NCBI GenBank assembly: GCA_973895155.1
Contig: OZ316894.1
Coordinates: 24,676,001 to 24,740,000, forward strand
DNA length: 64,000 nt
Origin: Marsupella aquatica
Lineage: Eukaryota > Marchantiophyta
Direction of reading: 5' to 3'
A program made the position numbers and the translations under genes. Under the pieces are notes generated by a model. It was not told the DNA's origin. It searched no databases and saw only the letters and a list, made by a program, of their open reading frames with translations. Positions 44,901 through 57,995 of this stretch are shown one piece after another (position 1 is the stretch's first letter; each line of letters starts with the position of its first letter).

Positions 44901-47900
44901 ATGGGTCCCGAAGTATCTAACTCAACTGGGAGGACAGTGGCGGTGATAATGGTGGGCGGACCGACCAAAGGTACTGTTTGGGGAGGGATATTTGTCTTTA
45001 AGTATTGCAGTCTCTCTAGTTATCAGGTGAGGGACACAGAACAACGGACAGTCAGTGAGAGATGTAATAATGGGGTATAGTGAAAGATGGCAATAATAGT
45101 GAAAGATCTATGGCGTTTGGCAGTGGAGACATTCATAGCTGTTGAGCGCATTTTGGAACCGGGATGCCATGGACCACGCGAAGTTTTCAGGGACATCAAT
45201 ATTGAGCACACATAGATAGAATGACCCAATTTACACACATTGTATACAGTTTCCGGTAATCGAGTGGAGGTATCAGAATTAAGAATCGAAACGTCTATTG
45301 ACGGGTCATGTAGTTTTAGCGTTCTTTCAATGAATGGAAAGAGACTCGCCTGCAGCATCGCTTAGCATCATAGGATAGCTCTAGAAGTGGACTTTGTTGC
45401 AATTCTCCCCATCGTGGTAAAGGCAGCTGGCAGATCTGCTTGGAGTGCTTTACTGGGAAACTTGTGTGAACAACTGAGAGGAGAAGGACCAGCATTGGTG
45501 CATCATAAGCTTTAGCTTGAGACTTCCGTGACCTCTCTTTCTGTATTGCAGGTACTCGATTTCGGCCGTTGTCATTCAACCTTGCTAAACCTCTCTTCCC
45601 ACTCGCGGGACAGCCAATGGTCCACCATCCGGTCCTCTCCTGCAAGAAGGTCTGTCCACCGTTCCTTCCTCCAGATCTGGAAATATTCGCTTTGTACGAT
45701 GTGTACCTTACTGACCTTACGATATGTACGATATCGACCTTGACAGTGATCTTATCATTTGTGAATTTCTGGATTCTTGATGCAGATACCAAACTTGGCC
45801 CATATTTACTTGATTGGCTTTTATGAAGAACGGGACTTTTCTCTATACTGTTCTGCCATCTCCAGTGAGCTGAAGATTCCAGTGAGGTATGAAGTAACAC
45901 TAATGTCCTTTATTGCTAAAATCATTACTACTAGCGCTGTCACAATTTCTATATCCCTCCCCATGTCCTTTGTCACAATGTGGCTAAGCAAACCATCCCA
46001 TGGTTTTGGTGCCGCGTTAAGATGGCGGTTTGAAGAACGTTATGCATCCGGATATGCACTAATGGCAGCATATGTTTCATCCAACAGATATCTACGAGAA
46101 GACAGACCACATGGATCAGCTGGTGGTCTTTACAGCTTCAGGGATCTTATCCTGGAGGATTATCCAGTAAGCACTTTATCAAATGCTGCTTAATATATTT
46201 CTCTCCGTCATATGTTTGTTTGTTTTTTTGGAACATAGTAATAATGTTGGGCATGCTTTGTCATAATTAAAAGTGAATAGACTTGACATGGACCCAGATG
46301 TTCATGACAAAGATGATCTCTGCTATGATGAAACCAAAGGCAAGTCTCGTAGAAAATAACCCCGCGCAGTGAAGCAGCGTATGAATTATACTTTCTGTGG
46401 TTGTGCCAGGAAGATATCATCGTCTTAAATTGTGATGTTTGCTGCAGCTTTCCTCTTCGAGAAATGTTGGGTATGCTACACCATATGGTCTGGAAAGGAT
46501 TCGTTTTTTCCTTAACATCGGATCTTTGTTCTTGAGTAAAACGAAAATCAGCATTGAGATATGCAGTTTGATGACATTGCACAAACTGTGTGGTTAGCTG
46601 CTTCGAATCCCCTGTCACTAAAGTAAGATTTTGGCACGGAGTTTCTAACTCATGAGTGGTGCCTCCGTACCGTCCATACTGCAGCTGCACATAAGTCTTT
46701 TGGAGGAATCGGCACGTTACTTGTGAAGAAGGTAATTTCTGTGTGAGTGCGTAGAGGTGGTGTAAGATTTCAAAGATCTGAATCGGACAATGATCTTCCT
46801 CTACTTTTTCATATCGTTGCAAGTAGCAATACCTGAATGTTGGCTTTTTGTTTGCTCAGGTGTCAGCAGACTTTGCCAGTCAGTTTGGTGAACTAGTGGC
46901 TGATCCAGTCACAAAGGAGCTGCTTCATTATGCTGAGAAGCCAGAGACTTTTGTAAGGCCACATCTCCAGTACATGCTCCAACCTTTTTGAGAACTTCAA
47001 CTGAGCTTGTGATGAGTGTTAGATTTTGATTCCCGAGGCACTACTGGGACTTTGACTGAGGACTAATCACAACTGCAATCTTCCCTCTGATGAAAGTCAT
47101 TACCGTTCTTTCAGGTGAGTGACCTCATAAACTGCGGAGTCTATATCTTCACACCAGAGATATTCAAAGCTGCTACAGATGTGTCAACATCTCGCATTGA
47201 GAAAGGTAGTCAGAAAGCAGTTGTCCACGTGCAGCATGTGCCCCATGGGTTCACTAACAGCTGAAATGAGATAAATGGATACATGAGGATGTTATGTTTG
47301 GTGAATTGAAATTTGGGTGGGATAAGTGCAGGCCCAATTGTGCAGACAGGAGCAGCTGTCAAATGACTGTAGGATGACTAAGCTCACCACTGTTTTTCCT
47401 GTGTCATACCAGATGTTTTGCGACGTCTAACTAGCCTCGAAGCTCTACAGTCAGCAACAAAGTGAGTCTTAGATTCCTAAATGGCTCGTGTAGGTTTTTT
47501 GGGTGCTTACTTCGGTTTGTGTGCTCTACCAGCTATTTTACGACGTGTATCTAGCTTCGAAGCTCTTCAGTCAGCAACGAAGTGAGTCTTAGATTCCCAT
47601 CAATAATCAACGAGAGTATATGTGTTGTGTAATATTTTGCTCTCATCACACACTGTTCACAAAGCACCAAAGTGCAATTGTTGGGAAGAACATGGATAAG
47701 AATGTTCCCTTACCATTTTAAGGAAATACTGATCACAACCAGTGTGTCATCCTTGTTGGATTTTGTGGTCTTTCTCTCTTGACAAGTTTGCTCCATTGTC
47801 ATATTTACAATTGGGAGAGTGCATACTTTTGTGTCCAGAGCAATCCCTTCCGACTTTCTGAGACTTGATCAGGACATTTTGACACCCCTTGCTGGCAAGA

Positions 47901-49836
47901 AGCAGCTTTACACTTTTGAAACTACCGATTTTTGGGAGCAGATTAAAACCCCAGGGTGAGCGTTCGTCTCATGTTTTCAATTTTATGCCTTTGTGGCTGA
48001 AGAAGAACTTCTACATACTTTTTCTATAGCTACTATCTATACTCTCCTCTCCAGCCCGTGTGAGATCTTTCTCCTTGCAACGAACCGAAGAACTCTAATA
48101 CTCAGCTGTCCTCCCAGGTTTGTCACTGATAGTATGTAAATGTGTCAATTTGGATTTGTAAGCGAGTGGTTTTCGTAAGTAACGTTCGTCATAAATTTGA
48201 CACTACCAATTGTGCGTACTATGTCAGCATTTCCATACGGTGCTCGTCCCTGTATCTCCAAGAATATCGGCGAATCAATCCAGGGCTCCTAGCCAAAGGA
48301 AAGAATATTGTCGGTGACGTCTTTATTCATCCATCGGCTAAAATTCATTCAACATCAAAGGTACTGGATTCTTGGTAACTTCAAGGGCCTATGGTTTACG
48401 ATGTGGTTTGGGTGGAACAAATGTGTAAATTACATTTGCGATTGATGTTTAGTAATACAAGACACTAACTCCGACAGAAGGGAGAAACAAGTAACGACCG
48501 GAGATAGTTTTGTTCAATTCTCAACTATATTGGGTACTGTTTGATCTTATTCCAGAGGTTGGTTTTGGTTTATATACTCAACTTTTTGGTAGTCCTCAAT
48601 TAATGTCTATTGTAAAGGTAAATGTCAACAATTGACAGAATCTCTCATGTTTTGGTGCCAATGATTGCACAGATCGGGCCGAATGTGTCTATCTCTCCCA
48701 ATGCACGAATTGGTCCTGGAGTGCGGCTTCTTAATTGTATCATACTGGATGATGTGGAGATTATGGTAAGGTTACTGTGTGGAATGTTGCCTAGAGTTTG
48801 TGTTCTCTATTTGACTATTTTATTCCAGTTTTTGCAAAGTATGTGGTCCGGTTCTTTCTAAATGATTTGGGGTTTTGGCAGGATAATGCGATTGTAATGC
48901 ATGCAATCGTTGGGTGGAAATCATCCATAGGTCGATGGTCTCGAGTGCAGGTAAATGAGTCATGCCTTTTATTGATATTACATAGGCTTCCTTCATGAAT
49001 TCCTTCTAATCCTTTGTTCGTTATGTCTCACACGCCCTGGTAGACAACATAAAATCCAATCCACGACAGGTCGGGCTGTTAGAGCCTTTCAGACATGGAC
49101 GATGTTTGAAAATGCTTTTGAAGATTTTACCTCTTTCAAACTGTGAAACTAGCATCTACAGTAGGGTGAAGGGGCTTAAGAGATCCCAAAAGAAAATTTC
49201 GAACTTGTCATATCCTTCTTAACATCTGGAAGTACGGAAGCATAAGAATCTAATGTGTAGTTGGCATTCTGCAAGCCAAGGTCATGTTAGGCCCATATTA
49301 GCAACTATTGCCTATATTGATTTTAAAACAGAATAGATATAAGTAAATTCGCAGTTTTAGCACTCGGTGGTCGTCTTCAGACTGTCAGTTCTGATAGTTT
49401 TGCTTGCCTGATTCGTCTCATCGTCAACACCTCTCTTTAGATCTTGTTAGCAACGCTAGACCTCAAATCCAAAGATCTTAGAGGTTGTCTTGTTCTTGTA
49501 AGCAGGGAGGAGGAGATTATACTCAAAAACTGGGTATATCAATTCTAGGTAAGGCACTAAACTCTTGTCTAGTAGCAACGGCCGTACGATTGATTGGGTG
49601 TTGCTAAGCGCTTACAATACTCTTCACACGAGGAACTATTTTCAACAAAAAGTGTCCAGCTTTTTCAATTTAGGTAATGTTGAGAACCTGTGAACTCAAA
49701 GATTTACTAAGCTAGGATTTTTTGTCCATCTGCAGGTGAAGATGTCACAGTTGAAGATGAGGTTGTCGTTATAAAATGCATAGTGCTTCCGCACAAGCTT
49801 CTTAACGCCAGCGTGCTCGAGGAAATCATTCTTTAG
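44901..49836 (+). CDS. GMPPA: Mannose-1-phosphate guanylyltransferase alpha-type (GMPPA-like), 15 exons with one duplicated
   Basis: Exons: 44901-44970, 45552-45649, 45786-45886, 46088-46166, 46410-46470, 46685-46731, 46860-46952, 47115-47205, then 47413-47461 or 47533-47581, 47839-47955, 48228-48360, 48673-48765, 48882-48950, 49506-49548, 49736-49836. All have GT-AG borders and phases join, giving 414 residues, the usual GMPPA length. The N-terminal nucleotidyltransferase begins [32 protein letters not shown] marks the alpha type rather than the catalytic beta (VTC1) type. Then come [39 protein letters not shown] and [20 protein letters not shown]. The C-terminal left-handed beta-helix repeats ([32 protein letters not shown]) end EEIIL. 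Alpha subunits pair with and regulate the catalytic beta subunit making GDP-mannose, the cytosolic precursor of ascorbate, wall polysaccharides and glycans. No damage is seen. Confidence 0.95.
47413..47461 (+). other. GMPPA alternative exon 9a
   Basis: A 49-nt exon with acceptor ATACCAG and donor GTGAGT. It encodes [17 protein letters not shown] with split codons at both ends. It is 84 percent identical to the exon 120 bp downstream, and 16 bases of donor-side intron (GTGAGTCTTAGATTCC) are also shared, so exon and flanks were duplicated together. Confidence 0.85.
47533..47581 (+). other. GMPPA alternative exon 9b
   Basis: A 49-nt exon with acceptor CTACCAG and donor GTGAGT, encoding [17 protein letters not shown]. 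The [13 protein letters not shown] form is closer than exon 9a to what I know of plant GMPPA proteins, so this may be the ancestral copy. The intron between the two is only 71 nt. Confidence 0.85.
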
Positions 49837-51690
49837 TGAAACGCAACTTTCCATGAGCCATTTAAGTATCTTATTGGAACTCATTGCGTAGTTGTTCCAT
49901 GTGAATCATTATTATTTAACAGTCTTTGATCTAGTTTTCGTAAACGGAACTCTGTGCTTATGTAGTCAAGCATCCTACTTGCATCAATTGGAAACATTTG
50001 AGCCCTTTGTGGTCACATAAAATTCTTCTGGGCTTTCTCCTAGCCTGACAATTCATCATGGGCCATGTACTTCTCAAGGTCTCTTCTCTGGGAAGACCAG
50101 ATTAGACTGTCCTACTTGAGGGACATGGAGCAAGGCGATTTGAATCCAAGGAGATGGAATTCACTTCACATTCTTGGTGCTGTCTCTAAAGCTTATCTGT
50201 ATGTGGTCACATGTGAAATGAAACGTCAAGCGCTAGAATTAACCACTCTTCTTGAACATAGTTGGTCGAGTTCTTTTTCACGTTTGCTGTCGTGCCTTCC
50301 AGATTAGATTTGTAGACAACTATTTTGTAAACATGAATTATTGAGTTCCATATTTTCAATATATATAAACTAAATGATTTATATCTCGGGCACATTGTTG
50401 GGTGGTTGGATGGCTGGGTCGGGACTAAATATCAAATGCCTAGGTGCAGATTAAAAGATTCACACTTCAGCACATCGCTGAGTGTGGACTTTCATATCAG
50501 AAGCACTGCTATTAAATATTTCCATTGATTATGATGGGGCATTGATCTTCCTCTACATTTTTATTTGTAGATTGGCGCATCAATGCAACTAGTAGATAGG
50601 AGGCCCTTCTACCATGCGCGGGGCATTATGGTTTGTCTTGTTGAAGATCTTTGACTCCGCACGACATTTCCATTTGCGACTAGGGGCAGATCTTTGACTC
50701 CGCTTGACATTTCCATTTGCAACTAGGGGCAGTATTGCAACTAGTAGCAACGAGAACATTCGATCATTCGCGGGGCATACTGGTTTTCGTCTCACTGAAG
50801 ATCTTTGACTATGTTCGACATTTCCAAATGCAAATAGGGGCAGCACTGCAATTAGTAGCAAAGAACACACTCTGTCATGTAGAGGCATTATCGTTTAGCC
50901 GGGCACAAGAAAATTCAGGTAAAGAACCAGAGCAAGTAAGCGCTCTCCCTGTACTCCCTGTCCCAATATTTCCAAGTGAAAGCCATTTGGGAAGTTAACC
51001 TCCGCTAACAATAACACAGTATTATCAAGTGTAGAGAAAATTTATCGAACCCTGCCACATTGGCACGGAGTAATAATTATTATCGAACCCTGCCACATTG
51101 GCACGGAGTAATAATTATTATCGAACCCTGCCACATTGACACGGAGTACTATAGTGAGAAGTTTTTGTTTAGTAATATTGTTCGTGTGGCTGCTGACCGA
51201 TGAACTAGCACGACCGACTGACAGTTGCAATCGTAATAACTTTCAACACTGCACACCAAATTCAATCACAATGAGTTTGCTTTCCAATCGCCAACTGTAA
51301 CCAAGGTCATGTGAATCGTCATGGTTATTTTTGTGATAGGACACTGGTTATCAAGTGCAATTCTTATGATAGGACACTGGCGAACAAGCCCAACACTGGC
51401 TTGGGAGGAGGGACTGGCGAGCCTACATAGTCAGCTCCATAGTCACCCTTCAGGAGTGCTCTTGACTACGGTAGATTCTTCTGTCACCTCGTTATTTGGT
51501 GAATCCCTTTGTTAACAGAGACCTACCCAATCCCAAGGCAGAATTTGGCCAATTTTCGCCAATTAATAAAAGGCTGATCCGTCCACAGACAAGGAGATGC
51601 TACAAAATACGAGTGCAATCATCGTTGGGTCCCAACTTACTTACGTCCCATCACCGGCCAACGTACTGACATTAATGGAGGTCAGAGCTA
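49837..51690. repeat. Intergenic DNA with two tandem repeats
   Basis: At about 50640-50860 the words GATCTTTGACTCCGC, GACATTTCCATTTGC and ACTAGGGGCAG recur three times in a nested pattern. At 51042-51150 a 38-bp unit, ATCGAACCCTGCCACATT onward, starts at 51044, 51082 and 51120 with one or two changes. No gene is recognised. Confidence 0.75.
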
Positions 51691-54593
51691 AAAAATGGCA
51701 GCTTTTTCTGCTTTCGTAAGAATAAATTTGACGTCGATCCGAAATCCCACAACTCCGCCACATTTTCCTCGTGCTGATCCTGGTGTCCATCCCGTTTTAA
51801 TGAAGTCCCACACGCAGCCTGCCAGCTGGCTTCCTCCCCTGCCGAAAGATATCACTTGTACTGTACTGTATGCTCTCGAGCAGATGGGATTCTCCTCAGC
51901 ATTGGGAGTCCACAGTGTTGTGAAAGTCCATGGCCAAATTCATGCACCACGAGGTTTGATCAAAACGCTTGGATGAAACGATTGACTTTTGGCAGCATTC
52001 TCGTGTGTTGTGGCTAGTTTCTCGACTGAATTATGTTTCTGAAATTTTCTGTTTCGCCTTGAATGTATGCTTTTGTTGTGGCAGTAAAAACCCAAGGTGC
52101 TAAGATGCCAGCCCAGCCCATAGGATGGGACAGTACGTTTTCAAGCGACAGCGAGGTTTTGAATCAATGTTGTGTTTTTTGTTGAGATTTTTCATTGAGA
52201 TCAAGATTGTCATTTATTTTCAGCCAAATAATTCTCCATCGTGCTTCTTGTAAAAGACTTCACCACTCCCACAAAACCGAGGAGATACAGACGAGATGCC
52301 AAGAACCTAGTAACATGAACATTCACAGAACACAGGTAATATGTTAGTGGAGGCAGATGGTTTCAAATTGAAGATCCCGTCCAAAATCTGTACTCAAATA
52401 CTCTGTCATTTTTATGAGTTGACGCTTCGACCCCCTTCGACCAGTTGCCTTCTTCACTTGCTCTACTTGAAAATTCGGTGATTACCCTGAGTTCTCTTCT
52501 GGTCCATCTGATGCAGGAGGTTCGTCTTTCCTATAAACTTAGGTTTTCTGACATGATCTTGCATTTATGGTTTCTGCTTAAATCGGCAATCGTACCAAAA
52601 CAAATTTTTCGATCATGAGTTTTTGTCAGGAGTAATGGTCAAGACTCTTAGTACATGTAAACGAGCCAATTTTCTACTTTGCTGAGAGATTCCAGTATTC
52701 GTTCTATGTTTTCTTCTCCCGGGGACAAGCCGGAAGACAGTAACTGTTTTCAGACGAGTTTCATAACTTGGAATCCCGGATTTAGCCACAGTTCAATGCC
52801 TTCTTCACCGTTTCACAGAGATCCGAGATTTCAGTGCGAAAAACTTCTATTTCTCCGACAAATTCCATTGGTTTCTAGAACCGAGTTGAATATCCGTTCA
52901 GTTGATGACCTTTCGTGTCTGTGTTTGTTATAAACAATAACACAAGGCTGGGCTCGTATATGATGGCAATCACAAAAGTCGGTAAAGCTGATTTGACGAT
53001 ATCAGTCGTTTATAAATCAAGTTCAGGTAAAACCTTGGCTTGTTCAGTAAGGATGTTCTTTCCGTCTCAAATTTATAAACACATTCCAAGCTTCGATTTT
53101 TCGGTTATTCGGCAGTTCCAACAATGCACATATACATGACTGGAACAGGGATGTGCAATCACGGTCCACTAGATTTCAAGTATTATTGGTAATGATAATG
53201 GAGAATCGTTCTCTGGTCCGTGAGGGAGAGGTCCGTTCTACGTCTATACCTTTCTTTCCTGTTTAATCTTCTTGAAATGTGGAACCTTAATGGAGCACAA
53301 GTGGCCATGGACTGACGTACCCGGCAACGAAAGGCCCCGAAGCGATGACTGTGCAGAATGATGGCTAAAACAGACACCAAACTTTCAGCTTCTCACTGTT
53401 ACTCTCCCAGGTTTGTAACGATCTTAGCCACGGGCACGACAAAAGTATCTGTCATGGGCATCGACCTGACCAAACATGGATTATCATCTAGTGTCAAGAC
53501 ACCGACAAACTCCTCAGATAGCCGATCAATGCTGACGAAACAAATGACAAAGGAATGACAATGTTGCGATGACATACTCCATAGTAGATCCTAGGAACTC
53601 CGACCAACAGCCAATCTATCGACCCGAATTCCAACATACGGCAGGACAATATTTGACCAAAGCAACCGACACCACATAAGTTCAACTCACTTCTTCGGAC
53701 GGAAACTACGGAAAAGCTTGCATGCTATGCACATATTGATTTAAAATCGTCAAGTCACAAGCGAAGCAGTCCTCATTCAAATGGGCCACCTCTACGACAA
53801 TCTCCTGAGAGATACATAGGACCTGAGTTCTACTTCTGAAGCTTCCAAGGCGGGTCATAGTTTCTGTATCCACGATACTGTTCAAAGAAACCCTCGGAAA
53901 ACCAGTTTCTACCATACAGTGCGCACGGCCCAGCACAGATTGCAAACAGGTAACAACAAAGATATCTTCATGTTCGAAAACACCCTAGACTCGAATGACG
54001 CGACTCCTTCTCCAGGAGATATGAACACCCAAAACCCAGTTGGAAGGTAAGAAAGGGGGGAACGGCACGGGTCCTCGAATCTCTCAAAGAGACTTCGCTA
54101 TGGCCTCCGATCGAGATCCACCTAGGTTGAAGCCGTCTGCCGCGCAGCAACGGATAAGAGAACAGCACCGACGACGATCTAAGTCGAGACAGCGGCCATC
54201 TCGAGCAACAACAACAACATCAGCAGCAGTCGAGGACGATCGTAAATGCAAGTGGTCATCTCCAGCAACGACAACAACATGAGCAGCCACTGCAAGGAAT
54301 GACAGTAGAGTCGCAACCCCCGGAACCCTCTGCTCTTCTTGGCCGAATGCAAGGTCTCGTCGTTCGGCTGACTGTCTTCCTAAACCCTGAACAGAACAAG
54401 CAAGCGGGGCCCTCCCTCAACACCAGGACAGTCCCACACTCCCGCTTGCTTGCTACCCGTACAGCACTACCCGACGAGGAAAAAATAGTGCTCTTTCCCC
54501 CCCAAAAAAGAGGAAAGGAGCTAGAGCTAGAGGACTTCTTGAGAGAGTATAATGCGGTGTAATCATGAACCCCCGACGCCATGCCTACATTAT
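51691..54593. other. Intergenic region, no supported gene
   Basis: A 93-codon plus-strand frame at 51695-51976 (MAAFSAFVRINL...) and an 84-codon frame at 52679-52933 have ordinary composition but no recognised domain, so they remain unsupported. From about 54190 to 54290 a CAACAACAACA-type sequence with GTCGAGGACGATC/CATCTCCAGC is loosely duplicated. The last few hundred bases are probably the 3' untranslated region of the minus-strand desaturase. Confidence 0.4.
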
Positions 54594-57500
54594 CTAGGCT
54601 GCGGGTTCAGCCACCTCTTCCATCACTGGCCGTTGTGTCCTGTCGAACTTAATGTACCGCTTGTTGGGAGCGTCGTAGAGTTGGCAATCGCCTATGATGG
54701 TGGAGATGAGTTCCGGCCCGAATGTGGCCTTGTTTAGGTGCCGGTCGAAATTCTCCTGGATTGAGGCATAGGCCTTGCGGAGGTTGTAGCTGGGAATGCG
54801 GGATGAGACGTGGTGGGGAATGTGCACGCTGATGTCGTGGCATAGAAATTCAATCCTGTGGTAGACCAGTAGAGAGAAAATCAGTGCTGAATTTTCACAA
54901 ATCTCCAATGTGGGTCTCTGGATAATTCCAACCATGAACGGAGAAATACACAACATTGATTAATGACTGGACCTTTCCTTTCAAAAGCAAGAAAATGTAT
55001 ATTCGGTTTCTCTAATTAAATAATTTACCCACATCGACAGGGGTAACACCTACCAAGCAGGATAGTCGCAATGGACAGTTCCGGCGAGCTGTGCGGCGGC
55101 GGCGTTCCACTCCCGAGATTGTTTGAATGGAATGTGGGGTGCGGTGTGATGCACCATCGTGAACGTGCTCATCCAGAAGTGGAATCCCAACCACGGGAGC
55201 ACCCACCATTTCACAAATCCGATAGGCCCGGTGGTAACGAGCAGGGGTAACAGAACTCCGATGGCAAATACTCCGACTGCGGCCCAACTCACCTGGATAA
55301 AATCGAGCAACAGCGGCCAGAGTCAATTTTTACTGGTCTCCCATGCAGTGAACAATACGGACAACTTTTCTAAATTTCCCGTTGCTTAGATTCATTGAGT
55401 TGTTCTCCATATCATATTCACTAGTAAACAAATCCATCAGGTACCACGCGATAATCACCTCGCACCGACGAAAACAGACTGAGTTACCTACCTCCCGAGC
55501 GCCAGAAAAGGCAGAACAATTGTGGGCCACGGAATTTAAATTACGGAGTTCCCGAGTCTAACGAATGCTTTGCAGGCAAACGCGACCAAGTAATCCCCTC
55601 TCAAGTACAAACGCATTTTCAGAGCCATAGACTTCCTCAGATGACAAGCCCAGGGACAGAAAGAAGGGGGACAATTCTGCGCAGAACCGGTGGGAAACAG
55701 TGGAAATTACCTTCACTCGGGTATGCTCTTGGGGCCTGTATTTACTCAAGTCGAAGTGCCAGAGAAGCCAGTGGCCCACAGACGCTGCCCACCAAAACGG
55801 GCCCATCATGGCCTCCATAAGTAATTTCGGCACGCCTTTTGCCCTGTCATACATATGAGGCCGGAACGGCTGCCATGCTGTATCAACTATCAACCTGTAT
55901 CAAGCCAGAGAAGTAACACCCAGTCAGTAGTGGCTCCTGACCACCCAAACACACCCAAACACTATTGTAGAACTATGTAAAATGAGACACCGATGCTTAT
56001 AACTCCCAGACTCAGCAGCACCTGCGATACACCACAGGAAGTCCCCACCATGGCTGGGAGACCTGACGCGACAAGGGTTGAAGGGTGACCCGAGTCCGAA
56101 AAGGACCACACTACACAGGCTACAGCAAAGCCGAGTCCGAGCAAGTTCCCCGCCTTGTCAGGAGAGGCTCGATCTACAAACACTGTTTGAATCCGACGCA
56201 TACTGTAGACTAGAGATCTCTGTGGCGACCACGAGCCGTAAACTCACTGGCTATGGCCGTGGCATAGAGGTGAGTGAACGTGTCCACGACGGGAGGATCG
56301 TGTGCCAGTGATCTTAACGGTCAGCGAAAGGCTATCTGTAACGTATTGAAATCCATATGAACCAATCTTAACCATTCTGTAGTTCCTCGCGACCACATTG
56401 ATGTTACGGGGAACAGGATTTACTTGTTGGTGTGCGCATGATGCGTGTTGTGCTTGATGCGCCATGGCTCAAACGGGTAAATGAGGGGGGCCATCATGAT
56501 CGTACCCACGACATCATTCACCATCTTATTCGTCGAGAAAGATAAGTGCCCGCAGTCGTGTCCAACCACGAACAAGCCCGTCATAGCTGTTCCTAAATAG
56601 GCATAAACCAATGGATATAGGTACCACGGTGCCACTGCGAGCGCCGCGTAGCCAAGAGCAACTGAAGTCACTGTGATGACAACAGTTCTCCACGCTTTTA
56701 CATTGTCAATTTCAAATACCTGCAGAATGAAATTCACCTGGTTCGATTACGATCTCAAACCACATCCACTCTGGCCGACATTTCAATTTCAGCTGAATTC
56801 ACAACTAAAGAAATTGCGTTACAAACAATGTCACATTCTGCTGTTGATGTAACGCATACCTCCGGGGGTAGAGTTTTGACGATGTCGTTTAACGTCAGAT
56901 CTTCAGGGATCTGCAGTTGATCATGTACCAAATGGTTCAGTTCCCGTCGAAAACAACTTCAGCTAAGAAGTCGGTAGGGCTACAGCAACGCTAAACTAAA
57001 ATGTGAATAAAACCCGTCGATGACAGATGTAGGCAGGAAAGTGTCAAATCTTGAAGGATTTCCGATCATCCTATCCCCAGTTGATAAAAAACTATCGCGC
57101 CACTGCCATGCTCCAGCATTATAACATTTCAGCCATTGTCCCACTACCAAATTTGAATCCCGCAGCTGTAAATCATCGGGACTTGCAGGGGAGGCCAAGT
57201 GCGGATTCAATTTGCTGTACTAAGATCTTCAAGAGGTAATGAGAGTATTCGCCTATACAAATGATAATCCCTTCGTATGGTCCACGTAAGGTTCAGTCAC
57301 AATGAAGCAGTAATCGTCTCGCTTCCTCGTCAGCTTAATTCCTTCTATCACCATGCAGAACGCTACAACATTGAGGTTACGAAGGCGACAACTCCATCAA
57401 CAGAATTAGCGAACAGACGACAGGTCAGCGAAAATTTACAGGTTCGGCGATCTGAGAGAATCCTGGAACTGTCTGGAATGTTCTCTGCGGGGCAGCGACA

Positions 57501-57995
57501 GCCCTCACCGACAAGGATCGGGCCCTTCTCTCGGGTTGTAAAGTCTACCATCACGACAACACAGACAATCGTCATTCAACACGGACATCATTCCAATACT
57601 CTTGTCAATTAAGACACACGATCTGTACGAGAATCCAGCGAGACATACTTATGACGAACCGCCGTTATCGACGACAGACGTACAGCTCAGCAAAAAAAGA
57701 GATGATATACACACCTTCGTGGGAAGAGTGAATCTCCTTGACCCGAGTCCTGCAACCGAGGAAGCACCTCGGCAATACGTCCACGGCGTTGCTGCAGGCA
57801 TATTGAAGCACATTGCGGAGTCCACAGTGCTTTTAGCTCTTGGTACCTGCGATTATTGAACATGTCAGCAGCAGATTTCGAAACAGAGAGTCCGGGATTA
57901 GAGAGGCAGAGGAACTTTGCAAAGACTAGTATGATCCGTTTTGTTCCGTTGTTTACGTCTATCACGTATATCGCAGCGGAGATATTCTTAAGCAT
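54594..57995 (-). CDS. FAD6: Chloroplast omega-6 fatty acid desaturase (FAD6-like)
   Basis: Exons from the 3' end: 54594-54855, 55054-55292, 55711-55894, 56424-56719, 56860-56910, 57148-57214 and a 5' exon ending at 57715. GT-AG borders and phases agree throughout. The enzyme puts the second double bond into oleoyl chains of plastid membrane lipids, using ferredoxin. The three histidine boxes are visible: HDCGH, HNTHH and, near the C-terminus, HIPHH. Other family marks are LPPEVFEIDN, GLFVVGHDCGH, IYPFEPWRIKHNTHH, DTAWQPF, GFHFWMSTFTMVHHTAPHIPF, GTVHCDYPAW and SSRIPSYNLRKAYASIQEN. Hydrophobic segments flank the boxes, as in the membrane enzymes. The 5' end is uncertain: the exon ending at 57715 may start at an ATG at 57995, at one at 57860, or be joined through an acceptor at 57846 to a further upstream exon. 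The N-terminal part should be a transit peptide. Confidence 0.9.
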
